The notes under the pieces were generated by a model. It had not been told where the DNA came from. It saw nothing but the letters and a program-made list of their open reading frames with translations, and ran no database searches. Positions 24,151 through 33,151 of a stretch of 64,000 nt of DNA are shown here, one piece after another. The DNA lies in the NCBI GenBank assembly GCA_016795375.1, contig JAEUHJ010000025.1:1-64000 (forward strand), written 5' to 3'. The first letter of the stretch is position 1. Each line of letters begins with the position of its first letter. This DNA is from Verrucomicrobiaceae bacterium. Lineage in GTDB: Bacteria > Verrucomicrobiota > Verrucomicrobiia > Verrucomicrobiales > Verrucomicrobiaceae. A program made the translations under genes and the position numbers.

Positions 24151-25116
24151 TCAAGATGCGCAGGCAGTGCGGCGATGCACGAGGCATTTGAAGGCGGTTC
24201 CCGCACCGTCGGGATCGAGAAGCTGGGCTGGCGCGCCCTGCGGGCGGAGAAATTCGGCGAGAGTGACGCGCGATGTTTGCTCGATGCCTAGTTCAGACAG
24301 CCAGACGCGGTAGTCGGTGAAGTTGATGTCGGCGGTGATGTCCTGGCGGCCGGGATTGGCATAGACATCGACTCCCGTGAGCCGCTGATGCAGGAGATAG
24401 GCCCGCAGGGTGCCGTGCGGACGACGATGGTAGAGCTGCGGGAAGTCCTCACCGTAGTCGATGGTGAGCATGGCACCGCTGTTCCACCGCGGTGTCCAGT
24501 TTCGCAGCCAGTCGCGAATGCTGGGATGCAGTTCGCAACGCTGGCGATCAGGAAAGGCGGTGTGACGCAATGCGCTGAAGTGCGCGGCATCAAGATGAAG
24601 CGGATGAAGCGACTCCGGCACCCAAACTTCCTGCCAGCAGCGTTCCTGCGCGTTCCATTGCACAAGCGTGGCGGGGAAGGCGTCGAGCAGCTCGTTGTGG
24701 TAGATGAAGGCGTGGCCTTGGGCGTGGGCGAGCGCGGATTCGATGTCGGTGTGCCAGCGCACTTTGTTGCCGAGGTTCTTTTGCTGCTGTTCCCGAAGCA
24801 CGGGCGAGCTTTCGACGATGTGGAAGGTGAAGCGACGACGTGTCCACCAGCCGAGCGATTGGCGCACGACCTGCATGAGCGATCCGTCACCTGCGCCGAC
24901 TTCAATGACGTGACGGACGTGCGGTTGAATTCGCGATTCCGATTTGAGCCAAGCCGCGGCAGCGCCCCCGAGGCAGGGCGAAAGCGTGGTGGAGGTGGAG
25001 AAGTCGCCGCGTGTGCCGACGGTGCGGATGTGGCGTGTGTAATAGCCGCGTTCAGGATCGAACAACGCCCGGGCCATGAAGACGGAGAACGGCTCAGAAG
25101 CTGCGGATGATTTCAT
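24151..25116 (-). CDS. MidA/NDUFAF7-like class I SAM-dependent methyltransferase
   Basis: About 321 residues from ATG 25116. The opening PFSVFMARALFDPERGYYTR is typical of the DUF185/MidA family, as are the SAM site VIEVGAGDGSLM, IESALAHAQGHAFIYHNELLDAFP and LTIDYGE. Eukaryotic NDUFAF7 methylates an arginine of NDUFS2 (the NuoD homologue) in complex I assembly; bacterial members have a less certain target. A nuoD gene lies 7 kb away in this window, which makes the link worth noting but is not proof. The start overlaps avtA by 23 bases. Confidence 0.82.
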   Translation of the reverse strand: MKSSAASEPFSVFMARALFDPERGYYTRHIRTVGTRGDFSTSTTLSPCLGGAAAAWLKSESRIQPHVRHVIEVGAGDGSLMQVVRQSLGWWTRRRFTFHIVESSPVLREQQQKNLGNKVRWHTDIESALAHAQGHAFIYHNELLDAFPATLVQWNAQERCWQEVWVPESLHPLHLDAAHFSALRHTAFPDRQRCELHPSIRDWLRNWTPRWNSGAMLTIDYGEDFPQLYHRRPHGTLRAYLLHQRLTGVDVYANPGRQDITADINFTDYRVWLSELGIEQTSRVTLAEFLRPQGAPAQLLDPDGAGTAFKCLVHRRTACAS

Positions 25117-26341
25117 CGGCGATGATCTCCAGTCCTTCCTGCACGGTGTTCCGGGGCTGCGAGTAGGTGAGACGCAGGCATTCATGCGGATGACGCCATT
25201 CGTTTTCGAGCCCGAAGGCGAAGTAGTGGCCGGGGATGACGAGGACTTTGCGCTCCTTGAGCCGGTCGTAGAGTTCCTTCGCGGTGATGGGCAGGCCGTT
25301 GGCCCAGAGCCAGAGGAAGAACGCGCCCTCCTGCGCATGCAAGGCCCACGGGACTTTGTCTCCCAGCGCGCTGGCGAGCACGGATTTGGCGAAGTCGGAG
25401 CGCTCGCGGTAGAACGGGCGGATGACCTGCGGGCCGAGTTTGATGAGCGTGTCGTCTTTGAGCAGCGGCAGCAGGAGCGCCTGGCCTAGGTTGCCATTCG
25501 CGAGGGAAACGATGGCGTTCATGTTCGACAACGCCTTCACGATGGGGGCGTCGGCGACGATCATGGCGGTGCGCGCGCCGGGGAGGCCGACCTTGCTCAT
25601 GCTGATGCTGAAGATCATGCCGGGACGCCATTGCGGTTGGAAGCCGTTGTGGATGACACCGGGGAAGGGATGGCCGTAGGCGTTGTCGATGATGAGCGGG
25701 ATGCCGTGCGTGTCGGCGAGCGCGTGGAGGCTGTCGAACTCGTTTTGTGCGAGGACGTTGCCGGTGGGGTTCGTCGGGCACGAGACGCACATCGCGGCGA
25801 TGTCAGGCGTGATGCGCAGGCGGTCGAAATCGACGTGGTATTTGATCTCGTGCGGCGCGGTTTCGGCGATGCGCGGCAGACAGGCGGTGAACTGGCCTTC
25901 GCTGAGCGCTTGATTGGCGTAGCCGATGTAGTCGGGCAGCAATGGGAAGAGGATGCGGCGTTTTTTGCCCGCCGTGTCGCCCGCGAGGAGATTGAAGAGC
26001 AGGAAGCAGGCGCTCTGTGAGCTGGGCATGACGGCGACGTTTTCCGCCGTGACCTTCCAGCCGCATTCACGTTTTAGAAACGCGGCGAAGTGTTCGCGGA
26101 AGACGGGATTGCCGCCGGGCGGGTCGTAATTCAGCAGTGTTTTGTCGATGCTGCCGTCATCGAGCATGACCTGCATGCGTTCACGCCAGAGTTTTTGCAC
26201 CGCCGGAATCGCAGCGGGTTGGCCGCCGCCGAGCATGCGCATGTCGGGATGCGTGGTGAGCGCGCTCCCCGTGTCATCCATGAGTTCCTGGATGCCACTG
26301 GGGCCGGCGAGACGGGAACCGATGTCTGAATAGAGGGGCAT
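25094..26341 (-). CDS. avtA: Valine--pyruvate aminotransferase
   Basis: A 415-residue class I PLP aminotransferase that matches E. coli AvtA along its length: LYSDIGSRLAGPSGIQELMDD, RMLGGGQPAAIP, NYDPPGG, PTNPTGNV, IDNAYGHPFPG and the PLP-lysine segment SMSKVGLPGARTA. The enzyme interconverts valine plus pyruvate with 2-oxoisovalerate plus alanine. The start is ATG 26341 (MPLYSDIG), where homology begins; the frame is open to 26386. It is the first gene of a four-gene operon that runs to 21615. Confidence 0.9.
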   Translation of the reverse strand: MPLYSDIGSRLAGPSGIQELMDDTGSALTTHPDMRMLGGGQPAAIPAVQKLWRERMQVMLDDGSIDKTLLNYDPPGGNPVFREHFAAFLKRECGWKVTAENVAVMPSSQSACFLLFNLLAGDTAGKKRRILFPLLPDYIGYANQALSEGQFTACLPRIAETAPHEIKYHVDFDRLRITPDIAAMCVSCPTNPTGNVLAQNEFDSLHALADTHGIPLIIDNAYGHPFPGVIHNGFQPQWRPGMIFSISMSKVGLPGARTAMIVADAPIVKALSNMNAIVSLANGNLGQALLLPLLKDDTLIKLGPQVIRPFYRERSDFAKSVLASALGDKVPWALHAQEGAFFLWLWANGLPITAKELYDRLKERKVLVIPGHYFAFGLENEWRHPHECLRLTYSQPRNTVQEGLEIIADEIIRSF

Positions 26342-26470
26342 GAGCGGGGCGGGTGGTGACGGAACGATCCGGTGGCCGCTGATCATACGAGCTTCGGACT
26401 TGTCCCGCCATCCGATTCAGGGAGGGTTCATGCGGGCATGCATAGTCCCTGGCGGCGGGCGTGCTTTGAA

Positions 26471-26497
26471 TTGAAATGACGGGACGGTTGTCATAAT
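26471..26497 (+). promoter_or_regulatory. Possible promoter of the 26508 lipoprotein gene
   Basis: TTGAAA (26471-26476) and CATAAT (26492-26497) are spaced by 15 bases, just before the ATG at 26508. The spacing is short and the leader would be nearly absent, so this is tentative. Confidence 0.3.
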
Positions 26498-26507
26498 TTA
26501 CATCCCC

Positions 26508-27062
26508 ATGAAGACCGTCCCCCGCTTTTTCACCGCCGCGCTGTTCTCCGCGCTGCTGGCTTCCTGCGCCTCGACCACGATGGACAGCATCCCCACCGTG
26601 GCGGAGTTGAGCGCTTACGAGAGGGTGATCCGCGCCCGATTACAGCCGGAATATGACGCATTGGAAAAACAGCGGGCGAGCGGGAAGATCAATCAGGCTA
26701 CCTATGCGGAGCACAAGCGGCGGCTGGACGCCAAAGTCTCGGAGGATGTGAACAACGCCGCTTGGCAGAAGCATTTCCTGGCCGAGTCAGAACGCAAATC
26801 GGACGGGGTGCCCACGCCGGATGCGCCCGTGGCGCTGCATGCTTCAACCAGCGGAGGCGAGTCTTTTTACCGTCCCTCCAATCAAAACTTCGGCCAGGTG
26901 ACCGGTCAGGCGGGATCGGCGGGCTTTGGCAGTTTGAGCGGCGCGCGGGAGCAGCTCAGCGGCCAGCTTAACAGTGTGCGGAATGACGCGATGTCCGCCG
27001 GAGGCATTTATCTTTCCGCGCCGCCGCCCGGATCGGTTTATGACGGCGAGGTGAAGCGCTGA
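26508..27062 (+). CDS. Lipoprotein of unknown function
   Basis: A 184-residue protein with a lipoprotein signal peptide: the lipobox LASC places the lipidated Cys at about 20. A helical segment follows (ERVIRARLQPEYDALEKQ, about 47-95), with short-hydrophilic helix character, then a Gly/Ser-rich region. Diacylation and outer membrane anchoring are inferred from the lipobox. It diverges from avtA and ends before a strong hairpin. No family recognised. Confidence 0.7.
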   Translation: MKTVPRFFTAALFSALLASCASTTMDSIPTVAELSAYERVIRARLQPEYDALEKQRASGKINQATYAEHKRRLDAKVSEDVNNAAWQKHFLAESERKSDGVPTPDAPVALHASTSGGESFYRPSNQNFGQVTGQAGSAGFGSLSGAREQLSGQLNSVRNDAMSAGGIYLSAPPPGSVYDGEVKR

Positions 27063-27114
27063 TCCAGCGGATAAACAGGCGCTCGACGGCGCATGAGGCA
27101 TGGCAAAACAAGAA

Positions 27115-27144
27115 AGCCCTGTGAGGAGGATTCCCCACAGGGCT
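27115..27144. terminator. Bidirectional terminator hairpin
   Basis: AGCCCTGTG (27115-27123) pairs perfectly with CACAGGGCT (27136-27144) around a 12-base loop. It lies between the lipoprotein gene and the convergent ppdK gene. AAGAA precedes it and TTCTGTT follows, giving weak T-tracts in both directions. Confidence 0.7.
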
Positions 27145-27194
27145 TCTGTTGACGGATTACTCCGCCACATTGACCTCACATGGAGGCCAACGCG

Positions 27195-27278
27195 TTACTT
27201 CTTCTTCTTGGCGGCCTTCTTGGCGGCTTTCTTGGCGGGGGCCTTCTTGGCGGCTTTCTTTGCAGCTTTCTTAGCCAT
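27195..27278 (-). CDS. Possible nested small lysine-rich (histone H1-like) protein
   Basis: In the ppdK frame an ATG at 27278 is preceded on the minus strand by GAGGACAAACACC, nearly the same layout as the hpf start (GGAGAAACACC). From there 27 codons encode Met followed by repeats of AKK/AAKK with one Pro, the composition of histone H1-like nucleoid proteins. It may be translated separately, only as the tail of PPDK, or both. The sequence between the end of the normal PPDK core and this ATG ([18 protein letters not shown]) looks like intergenic DNA read through, which favours a lost ppdK stop codon joining two genes. Confidence 0.5.
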   Translation of the reverse strand: MAKKAAKKAAKKAPAKKAAKKAAKKKK

Positions 27279-30113
27279 GGTGTTTGTCCTCTGTTTGTTG
27301 TTGGTTGCGTTTTGTTTTGCCGAGGGGGCGGATTTGCCTCCACGGACATTTTTTCCTGCGACCGCCTGGTCGGCGGCGCGCTTCTCTTCGATCGCGGCCT
27401 GCGCGGCGGCAAGGCGTGCGACTGGAACACGGAAAGGACTGCAGCTCACATAAGTGAGGCCCACACGATGGCAGAATTTGACGCTGTCAGGATCACCGCC
27501 GTGCTCGCCGCAGATGCCGAGCTTGATGTCCGGCTTGGTCTTGCGGCCTTTTTCGATGGCGATCTTGATGAGCTGACCCACACCGGTCTGATCCAGCGTG
27601 GCAAAGGGGTTCTTCTTGAAGATCTCGTTCTCGGTGTAGGGCATGAGGAAGCTGCCCATGTCGTCACGGCTGATGCCGAGCGCGGTCTGCGTGAGGTCGT
27701 TGGTGCCGAAGCTGAAGAACTGCGCCGTCTCGGCGATTTCGTCAGCCGTGAGCGCTCCACGCGGCACCTCAATCATGGTGCCGACGAGATAATCGAGCTT
27801 CACTTTTTTCTCGCTCATCACTTCTTTCGCCACTTTATGCACGATTTCGACTTGAAGGTCGAGTTCTTTTTTGAAGCCGACGAGAGGGATCATCACTTCC
27901 GGCTTCACTTTGATCTTCTTCTTCGCGACATCAGCCGCAGCTTCGAAGATCGCACGCGCCTGCATCTCGGTGATCTCAGGATACGCGATGCCGAGACGGC
28001 AGCCGCGATGGCCGAGCATCGGATTGAATTCGTGAAGCGCTTGCACACGCGAAGCGACTTTCTCGACGGACACGCCCATCTTCTTCGCGAGCTCGGCCTG
28101 CGCTTTTTCGTCGTGAGGAACGAATTCGTGCAGCGGCGGGTCGAGAAGACGGATGGTGGCAGGGAGTCCTTTGAGGGATTCGAAGATGCCGGTGAAGTCC
28201 TCACGCTGATATGGGAGCAGCTTGGCGAGCGCCTTCTTGCGATCGGCGACGTTGTCGGCGAGGATCATCTCACGCACGGCGTCGATGCGGTCGCCCTCAA
28301 AGAACATGTGCTCCGTGCGGGTGAGGCCGATGCCCTGCGCGCCGAACGCGATGGCGTTCTGCGTCTGCTCGGGATTGTCGGCGTTCGTGCGGACCTGGAG
28401 GCGGGTGGCCTTGGAGCACCAGCTCATGAGCTGCTGGAAGCTCTTGAATTTCTCAGTGGCCTGCGCGGCTTTGTCGCCGTTGAGCATGCCGGTGATGATT
28501 TCGGAAGGAGCGGTCTTGAGCTGGCCTGCGTACACCACACCGCTGGTGCCGTCGATGGAGAGATAGTCGCCTTCATTGAAGGTCTGGCCGGCGACGGTGA
28601 CGGTCTTCGCGTCATAGTCGATCTCCAGTGCGGCGGCACCGCAGATGCAGACCTTGCCCATCTGACGGGCAACAAGCGCCGCATGAGATGAAACACCGCC
28701 GCGAGCGGTGAGGATGCCTTCCGCGGCGATCATGCCGCGAAGATCCTCGGGACTGGTCTCATTGCGGACGAGGAGCACTTTCTCGCCTTTTTGCTCGGCG
28801 ACGACGGCGCGGTCGGCATTGAGGTAAATCTTGCCGGAAGCAGCGCCAGGGCCGGCGGGAAGACCGGAGGCGATGGCCTTGGCCTTCTTGACATCTGCGA
28901 GGTCGAAAATCGGCGCGAGCAGTTGCTCGAGCTGGTCGGCGGGGTTGCGCAGCACGGCGGTTTCCCAGTCGATGAGCTTTTCCTTCACCATGTCGATGGA
29001 AAACTTCAACGCCGCAGCGGCGGTGCGTTTGCCGTTGCGGGTCTGCAACATGAACAGCTTGCCTTCCTGGATGGTGAACTCGACGTCCTGCACATCTTTG
29101 AAGTGTTTTTCCAGTGTCTGCCGGACCTTGAGCAGCTCGGCGTACGACTTCGGCATCTCCTTCGCAAGCTGGGCCACTGGCTCGGGCGTGCGCACACCGG
29201 CGACGACGTCCTCGCCCTGCGCGTTGATGAGGAACTCGCCGTAGAACTCATTCACGCCGTTGGCGGGATTGCGGGTGAAGGCCACGCCGGAGCCGGATGT
29301 CGGCCCGGTGTTGCCGAACACCATCGCCTGCACGTTCACCGCGGTGCCCCACTCGGCGGGGATGTTGTATTTGCGGCGGTAAACGATCGCGCGGTCGTTC
29401 ATCCAGGAGCCGAACACGGCACCTGCGGCACCGCGAAGCTGGTCCCACGGATCGGCGGGGAAGCTCTTGCCGGTGCGCTCTTTAACGAGCTGCTTGAAGC
29501 GCTTCACCAGCTCCTTCTGATCAGCGGCGGTGAGGTCGCTGTCGAGGATGTCCTTGTGATAGGTCTCGTGCTTGAATTCTTCGATGACGACTTCGAAAGG
29601 CTCGTGGTCCTCACCTTCACGCTTCTGCACGCCGAGAACGACGTCGCCATACATCTGGATGAAACGGCGGTAGCAGTCCCAGGCGAAGCGCTCGTTGTTC
29701 GTGGCGGCGACGAGGGAGAGAACCGTCTGGTCATTGAGGCCGAGATTCAAGATGGTGTCCATCATGCCGGGCATGGAGTCACGCGCGCCGGAACGCACGG
29801 CGACGAGGAGCGGGAAACCTTTGGCATCACCGAACTTGTAGCCCATGATTTTTTCCATGCTCCTGACCGCGGTCTCCATCTGCGCCTGAAGGGCGGACGG
29901 ATAGGTCTTCTTGTTCTGGTAGAAATAAGTGCAGACTTCCGTGCTGATGGTGAATCCGGGAGGCACGGGAAGACCGATGCGGCTCATCTCCGCGAGGTTG
30001 GCGCCTTTGCCGCCGAGGAGCGCTTTCATGGAGCCGTCACCGTCTGCTTTTCCTGCTCCGAAGGAATAAACGTACTTCTTTTTGTCTGCGCTGCCGATTG
30101 CTTTCTTGGCCAT
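27195..30113 (-). CDS. ppdK: Pyruvate, phosphate dikinase with lysine/alanine-rich C-terminal tail
   Basis: PPDK converts pyruvate, ATP and phosphate to phosphoenolpyruvate, AMP and pyrophosphate. About 972 residues from ATG 30113. The N-terminal ATP-grasp part has [20 protein letters not shown]; the phosphohistidine domain has [19 protein letters not shown]; the PEP-binding barrel has GHRGCRLG and ICGEHGGDP with its catalytic Cys. PPDK normally ends shortly after [10 protein letters not shown]. Here the frame continues about 60 residues, first through an Asn/Lys/Ser-rich linker and then 27 residues made almost only of Lys and Ala. The tail holds an internal ATG with a good ribosome binding site (see 27195-27278). 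The frame is open upstream to 30221, but that part is leader-like. Confidence 0.93.
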   Translation of the reverse strand: MAKKAIGSADKKKYVYSFGAGKADGDGSMKALLGGKGANLAEMSRIGLPVPPGFTISTEVCTYFYQNKKTYPSALQAQMETAVRSMEKIMGYKFGDAKGFPLLVAVRSGARDSMPGMMDTILNLGLNDQTVLSLVAATNNERFAWDCYRRFIQMYGDVVLGVQKREGEDHEPFEVVIEEFKHETYHKDILDSDLTAADQKELVKRFKQLVKERTGKSFPADPWDQLRGAAGAVFGSWMNDRAIVYRRKYNIPAEWGTAVNVQAMVFGNTGPTSGSGVAFTRNPANGVNEFYGEFLINAQGEDVVAGVRTPEPVAQLAKEMPKSYAELLKVRQTLEKHFKDVQDVEFTIQEGKLFMLQTRNGKRTAAAALKFSIDMVKEKLIDWETAVLRNPADQLEQLLAPIFDLADVKKAKAIASGLPAGPGAASGKIYLNADRAVVAEQKGEKVLLVRNETSPEDLRGMIAAEGILTARGGVSSHAALVARQMGKVCICGAAALEIDYDAKTVTVAGQTFNEGDYLSIDGTSGVVYAGQLKTAPSEIITGMLNGDKAAQATEKFKSFQQLMSWCSKATRLQVRTNADNPEQTQNAIAFGAQGIGLTRTEHMFFEGDRIDAVREMILADNVADRKKALAKLLPYQREDFTGIFESLKGLPATIRLLDPPLHEFVPHDEKAQAELAKKMGVSVEKVASRVQALHEFNPMLGHRGCRLGIAYPEITEMQARAIFEAAADVAKKKIKVKPEVMIPLVGFKKELDLQVEIVHKVAKEVMSEKKVKLDYLVGTMIEVPRGALTADEIAETAQFFSFGTNDLTQTALGISRDDMGSFLMPYTENEIFKKNPFATLDQTGVGQLIKIAIEKGRKTKPDIKLGICGEHGGDPDSVKFCHRVGLTYVSCSPFRVPVARLAAAQAAIEEKRAADQAVAGKNVRGGKSAPSAKQNATNNKQRTNTMAKKAAKKAAKKAPAKKAAKKAAKKKK

Positions 30114-30193
30114 AGATGTGTCGGTCCGTCTGTTGCGGACCGTGGTTGATGTGTGTTCTGGGGGTGGATTGAGGCGCGGATTTATAGCGATTG

Positions 30194-30221
30194 AAGATAT
30201 GATGCAAGCATTTGTTGACAA
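30194..30221 (-). promoter_or_regulatory. Possible ppdK promoter
   Basis: On the minus strand TTGTCA (30221-30216) and TATCTT (30199-30194) are spaced by 16 bases. A further TATAAA (30186-30181) lies downstream and could be an alternative -10. Both lead toward the ppdK ATG at 30113. Confidence 0.4.
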
Positions 30222-30256
30222 TCAAAAGTCCCTTGGCTCCGCAGCGTGATGGCGCG

Positions 30257-30278
30257 GCGACGCATGTTCATGCGCCGC
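30257..30278. repeat. Hairpin in the ppdK/pseudopilin intergenic region
   Basis: CGCATG and CATGCG (30261-30274) flank a two-base loop and extend by three more pairs after one mismatch. It sits between the divergent promoters of the 299-base spacer 30114-30412. That spacer otherwise holds only the promoter candidates listed and no gene. Confidence 0.4.
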
Positions 30279-30306
30279 GTGCATGGCACCATGTGGATGA
30301 CAGGTA

Positions 30307-30335
30307 TTGACGCGCAGATTCAAAAGCGATTTAAT
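30307..30335 (+). promoter_or_regulatory. Sigma-70-like promoter of the pseudopilin gene
   Basis: TTGACG (30307-30312), a 17-base spacer and TTTAAT (30330-30335) give a near-consensus housekeeping promoter, with a leader of about 70 bases before the ATG at 30413. Confidence 0.5.
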
Positions 30336-30412
30336 CGCGTCATGAAAAAGCACGAGGCATCCGGTTCATGGATGCGCCGGGCGCTGACTCTCCCCACACA
30401 CAACTCAAAAAC

Positions 30413-31084
30413 ATGAAAAACAAATCCTTCGTCAACACGAGATCCCGTCAGGGCTTCACCCTCATCGAGCTGCTGGTGGTCATCGTGATCATCGCCATTC
30501 TAGCGGGTCTGGTGATGAGCCAGGCAAACAAAATCATGGAGGATGGGCGCAGGCTGCAGGTGCAGACCGTGATCAAAGACATCCGCATCGCCATCGGGGC
30601 TTATCAAGTGGAGTACAACCGGTACCCGGTGGATCCCGCCCTGCTGAGCTCATCCGGCGGACAGGACGCGCCGGAGATGCAGACAAACGAGCAAAGCGGC
30701 ATCGTGACGGCCTTGACCGCGATCACGCCCAGCTCCGGCGGCGGCGGTTCCGGCGGCGGTTCGGGCGGAGGGGTGAATCTCAATCCCAAGAGCATCAAGT
30801 TCATCGACCTGCCCATGGCGAAGAATGGCAAATTTGGCCTGGTCAACGCCACCCCGCCTTACAAGCTGGTCGATCTTTGGGGGCAGCCTTACCGCGTGCT
30901 GCTCGACACCAATGGCGACAGGCAGGTGCCAAATCCTGACCTCAAGAATGCCGACCCGAAGATTTCCGCCAATCCAAACAGCCCCGCTCCGCAGAACCTT
31001 CCCACCGAGATCGCCATTTACAGCTGGGGATTCGACCAGCGGCCTTACACCAAGGATGACCTTGCCTCCTGGCGTCAGAAGTGA
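30413..31084 (+). CDS. GspG-like type II secretion pseudopilin
   Basis: A 223-residue protein with a class III prepilin leader. The cleavage site RSRQG|FTLIELLVV puts F15 as mature residue 1 and Glu at +5, then a 20-residue hydrophobic helix. The following helix (VQTVIKDIRIAIGAYQVEYNRYPVDP) matches the GspG major pseudopilin. A Gly/Ser-rich insertion at about 118-130 and the C-terminal YSWGFDQRPYTKDDLASW resemble the calcium-binding GspG end seen in Verrucomicrobiota. The gene stands alone. The ATG at 30413 is chosen over an in-frame ATG at 30368 because the short leader is standard. Confidence 0.85.
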   Translation: MKNKSFVNTRSRQGFTLIELLVVIVIIAILAGLVMSQANKIMEDGRRLQVQTVIKDIRIAIGAYQVEYNRYPVDPALLSSSGGQDAPEMQTNEQSGIVTALTAITPSSGGGGSGGGSGGGVNLNPKSIKFIDLPMAKNGKFGLVNATPPYKLVDLWGQPYRVLLDTNGDRQVPNPDLKNADPKISANPNSPAPQNLPTEIAIYSWGFDQRPYTKDDLASWRQK

Positions 31085-31154
31085 GCGACACAGCCCCTTC
31101 CGCATGAAGCGCGTCGATGCCTCTCATTGACGCGTTTTTTGCTGGTCTGAAAGC

Positions 31155-31655
31155 TCAGGTGTATTTGCCCAGCAACTCCGCCGCCTTCTTGGGATCGACC
31201 TTCTCGTGGAAGTCGTCCTCCACCATGCACACGGGGCCGAAGCCGCAGCTCGCGAGACATTCGGCGAACTCGATGCTGTATCTGCCGTCAGGGCTCACCG
31301 CGACCGGGTGATGATGATCGCAGTGCGAGCGGTCGATGTTCGCCGTCTTGCACAGCGCGTCCATCAGTTCATGACTGCCGGCCATCGCGCAGGAAAGCGT
31401 GCGGCAGACACGGATGTGGTATCTGCCGGGGGCCGTCTGGCGGAAGCCGGGGTAAAAGGTGACGACCTCCAGCACCTGGATCGGCTCCAGCCCGAGCTTC
31501 GCCGCCACCCAGGCCACGGCTTCATCGCCGATGAAACGGAAGTGATGCTGCATCAGGTGCAGCAACGGCAGCACGGCGCTGCGCTTCGACACCGGATAAT
31601 GCGAGATGGCCTCATCCATCTGCTTTTCCAACTCGGCTGGGACTTCAAAGGCCAT
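31155..31655 (-). CDS. nuoE: NADH-quinone oxidoreductase subunit E
   Basis: The 166-residue thioredoxin-fold [2Fe-2S] subunit of the complex I NADH dehydrogenase module. Cluster ligands are visible as CRTLSC and ECLASCGFGPVC. The N-terminal helical region (HYPVSKRSAVLPLLHLMQHHF, about 19-39) is typical. It follows nuoD after 35 bases. Its normal partner nuoF is not present here, since a convergent pseudopilin gene follows. Confidence 0.93.
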   Translation of the reverse strand: MAFEVPAELEKQMDEAISHYPVSKRSAVLPLLHLMQHHFRFIGDEAVAWVAAKLGLEPIQVLEVVTFYPGFRQTAPGRYHIRVCRTLSCAMAGSHELMDALCKTANIDRSHCDHHHPVAVSPDGRYSIEFAECLASCGFGPVCMVEDDFHEKVDPKKAAELLGKYT

Positions 31656-31690
31656 GCGTGCGTGTCTCGGATGAAAAGGTTGCGGGTGGA

Positions 31691-32950
31691 TCAGCGGTCA
31701 CATTCGCCCATGACGAAATCCAGGCTGCCAAGGACGGCAGGTATGTCACTGACCATGTGTCCGGGCAGCAGCTTCGACAGGATGCAGAGGTTCAGGAACG
31801 AGGGACTGCGGATTTTCAGGCGGTGCGGCACGCCGCCGCCGGCGCTGTTGATGTAAAAGCCCAGCTCGCCTTTCGGATTCTCGGCGGAGAAATAAACCTC
31901 GCCCGCAGGCGCGTCGATGCCTTGGGTGGCGATGATGAAGTGATGGATCAACTCCTCCATCTTCATCAAAACCTTCTCCTTCTTCGGCAGCAGGCCTTTT
32001 GCATCGGCCACGTTGATCGGACCCGAAGGCAGAGTGGCGAACACCTGGCGCAGGATGCGCACGCTCTGTCGCATCTCTTCCATGCGAACGAGGTAACGAT
32101 CATAGCAATCACCCTTCGTGCCCACGGGCACGTCGAACTCATACTTGTCGTAATCGAGGTAAGGATGCGCCTTGCGCACGTCGAATTCGACACCTGAGCC
32201 GCGCAGATTCGGGCCCGTGATGCCATAAGCGATGGCCTCCTCCTTCGTGATCACGCCGATGTCCTGCGTACGGTCGATGAAAATGCGGTTCCGCGACAAC
32301 AGCTTGTCGATCTCGTCGATCACCGGCTCCAGCTCATCAAGGAACTGCTTCACCGCGCCGACAAATCCGTTCGGTAAATCGCGAATCTGGCCGCCGACAC
32401 GCGTGTAGCTCGTCGTGAAACGCGCACCCGTGAGCTGCTCGCACAAATTGTAGATCTTCTCGCGTTCCGTGAAGGTGTAGAGGAAGACGGTCATCGCCCC
32501 CACGTCCATGGCAAACACCCCGACTCCGAGCATGTGCGCCGAGATGCGGGCCAGCTCGCAGCAGATCACGCGGATGGCCTTGCCGCGGTCGGGCAGTTCC
32601 CAGCCCATCAGCTTTTCCACCGCCAGCGCATAGGCCACGTTGTTTGCCAGCGGAGCCAGATAGTCCAGCCGGTCCGTGTATGGCACGAACTGGTTGTAGT
32701 GCATGTTCTCGGCGATCTTTTCATCGCCACGATGCAGAAAGCCGACATCCGGGTCGGCCTTGGTGATGATCTCGCCGTCCAGCTCCAGCACGAGGCGCAG
32801 CACGCCGTGCGTCGCCGGATGGCTGGGCCCCATGTTCAGTACCAGCTTCTCACCCACGATGTCCGTGGTCGTCTCTTCCACGGACTCGAGGTGGCGGGCC
32901 GCTTTGGCGGCGGTGTCCGGAGCCTCGTATTCTCGGGTGACGGTTGGCAT
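31691..32950 (-). CDS. nuoD: NADH-quinone oxidoreductase subunit D
   Basis: The 419-residue 49-kDa-type subunit that lines the quinone site of complex I. Signature segments include LNMGPSHPATHGVLRLVLELDGE, DVGFLHRGDEKIAE, YTRVGGQIRDLP, GPNLRGSGVEFDVRK and the C-terminal DIPAVLGSLDFVMGECDR. An N-terminal extension of about 38 residues precedes the conserved core. nuoA-C are absent upstream; a divergent gene lies there instead, so this is a detached nuoDE pair. A CRP-like palindrome sits 66 bases upstream of its start. Confidence 0.94.
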   Translation of the reverse strand: MPTVTREYEAPDTAAKAARHLESVEETTTDIVGEKLVLNMGPSHPATHGVLRLVLELDGEIITKADPDVGFLHRGDEKIAENMHYNQFVPYTDRLDYLAPLANNVAYALAVEKLMGWELPDRGKAIRVICCELARISAHMLGVGVFAMDVGAMTVFLYTFTEREKIYNLCEQLTGARFTTSYTRVGGQIRDLPNGFVGAVKQFLDELEPVIDEIDKLLSRNRIFIDRTQDIGVITKEEAIAYGITGPNLRGSGVEFDVRKAHPYLDYDKYEFDVPVGTKGDCYDRYLVRMEEMRQSVRILRQVFATLPSGPINVADAKGLLPKKEKVLMKMEELIHHFIIATQGIDAPAGEVYFSAENPKGELGFYINSAGGGVPHRLKIRSPSFLNLCILSKLLPGHMVSDIPAVLGSLDFVMGECDR

Positions 32951-33015
32951 GAAAAACAGGGATTCTGGCGTGGGAGGCTATCTATCTACGCTGCTCCAAG
33001 AGCGGCAAGGCGATT

Positions 33016-33033
33016 TTGTGAAAAATTTCACAA
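33016..33033. promoter_or_regulatory. CRP/FNR-type operator palindrome
   Basis: TTGTGAAA-AA-TTTCACAA is a perfect 8+2+8 inverted repeat. It contains TGTGA-N6-TCACA, the consensus of CRP-family operators. It lies between nuoD (start 32950, minus) and the TPM-like gene (start 33152, plus) and could control either or both. Confidence 0.55.
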
Positions 33034-33151
33034 GCGAAGCCAAAGGCGATCTTCCCGGAGATTCAAAAGCCGGGTGTGCCCTATATTTATTAAGGACTCC
33101 GAATCGCGGTGGTTGCCCATGCACGGAGCCTGCGGCAAATTCCCGCCGACC

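Noticed and set aside
27114-27280. AAKK-coding triplet-like repeats considered as a CRISPR or satellite array
   Set aside because: The repeat period follows codons of a Lys/Ala-rich peptide. There are no spacers or constant direct repeats.
27180-30149. Two long plus-strand open frames (about 500 and 450 codons)
   Set aside because: Both are antisense to ppdK, whose motifs are certain. Their Val/Leu/Asp/Glu-rich composition mirrors the codons of the other strand.
32534-33151. Extension of the TPM-like frame upstream by about 200 codons
   Set aside because: This part is antisense to nuoD and crosses the nuoD promoter region. A signal peptide fits the ATG at 33152.
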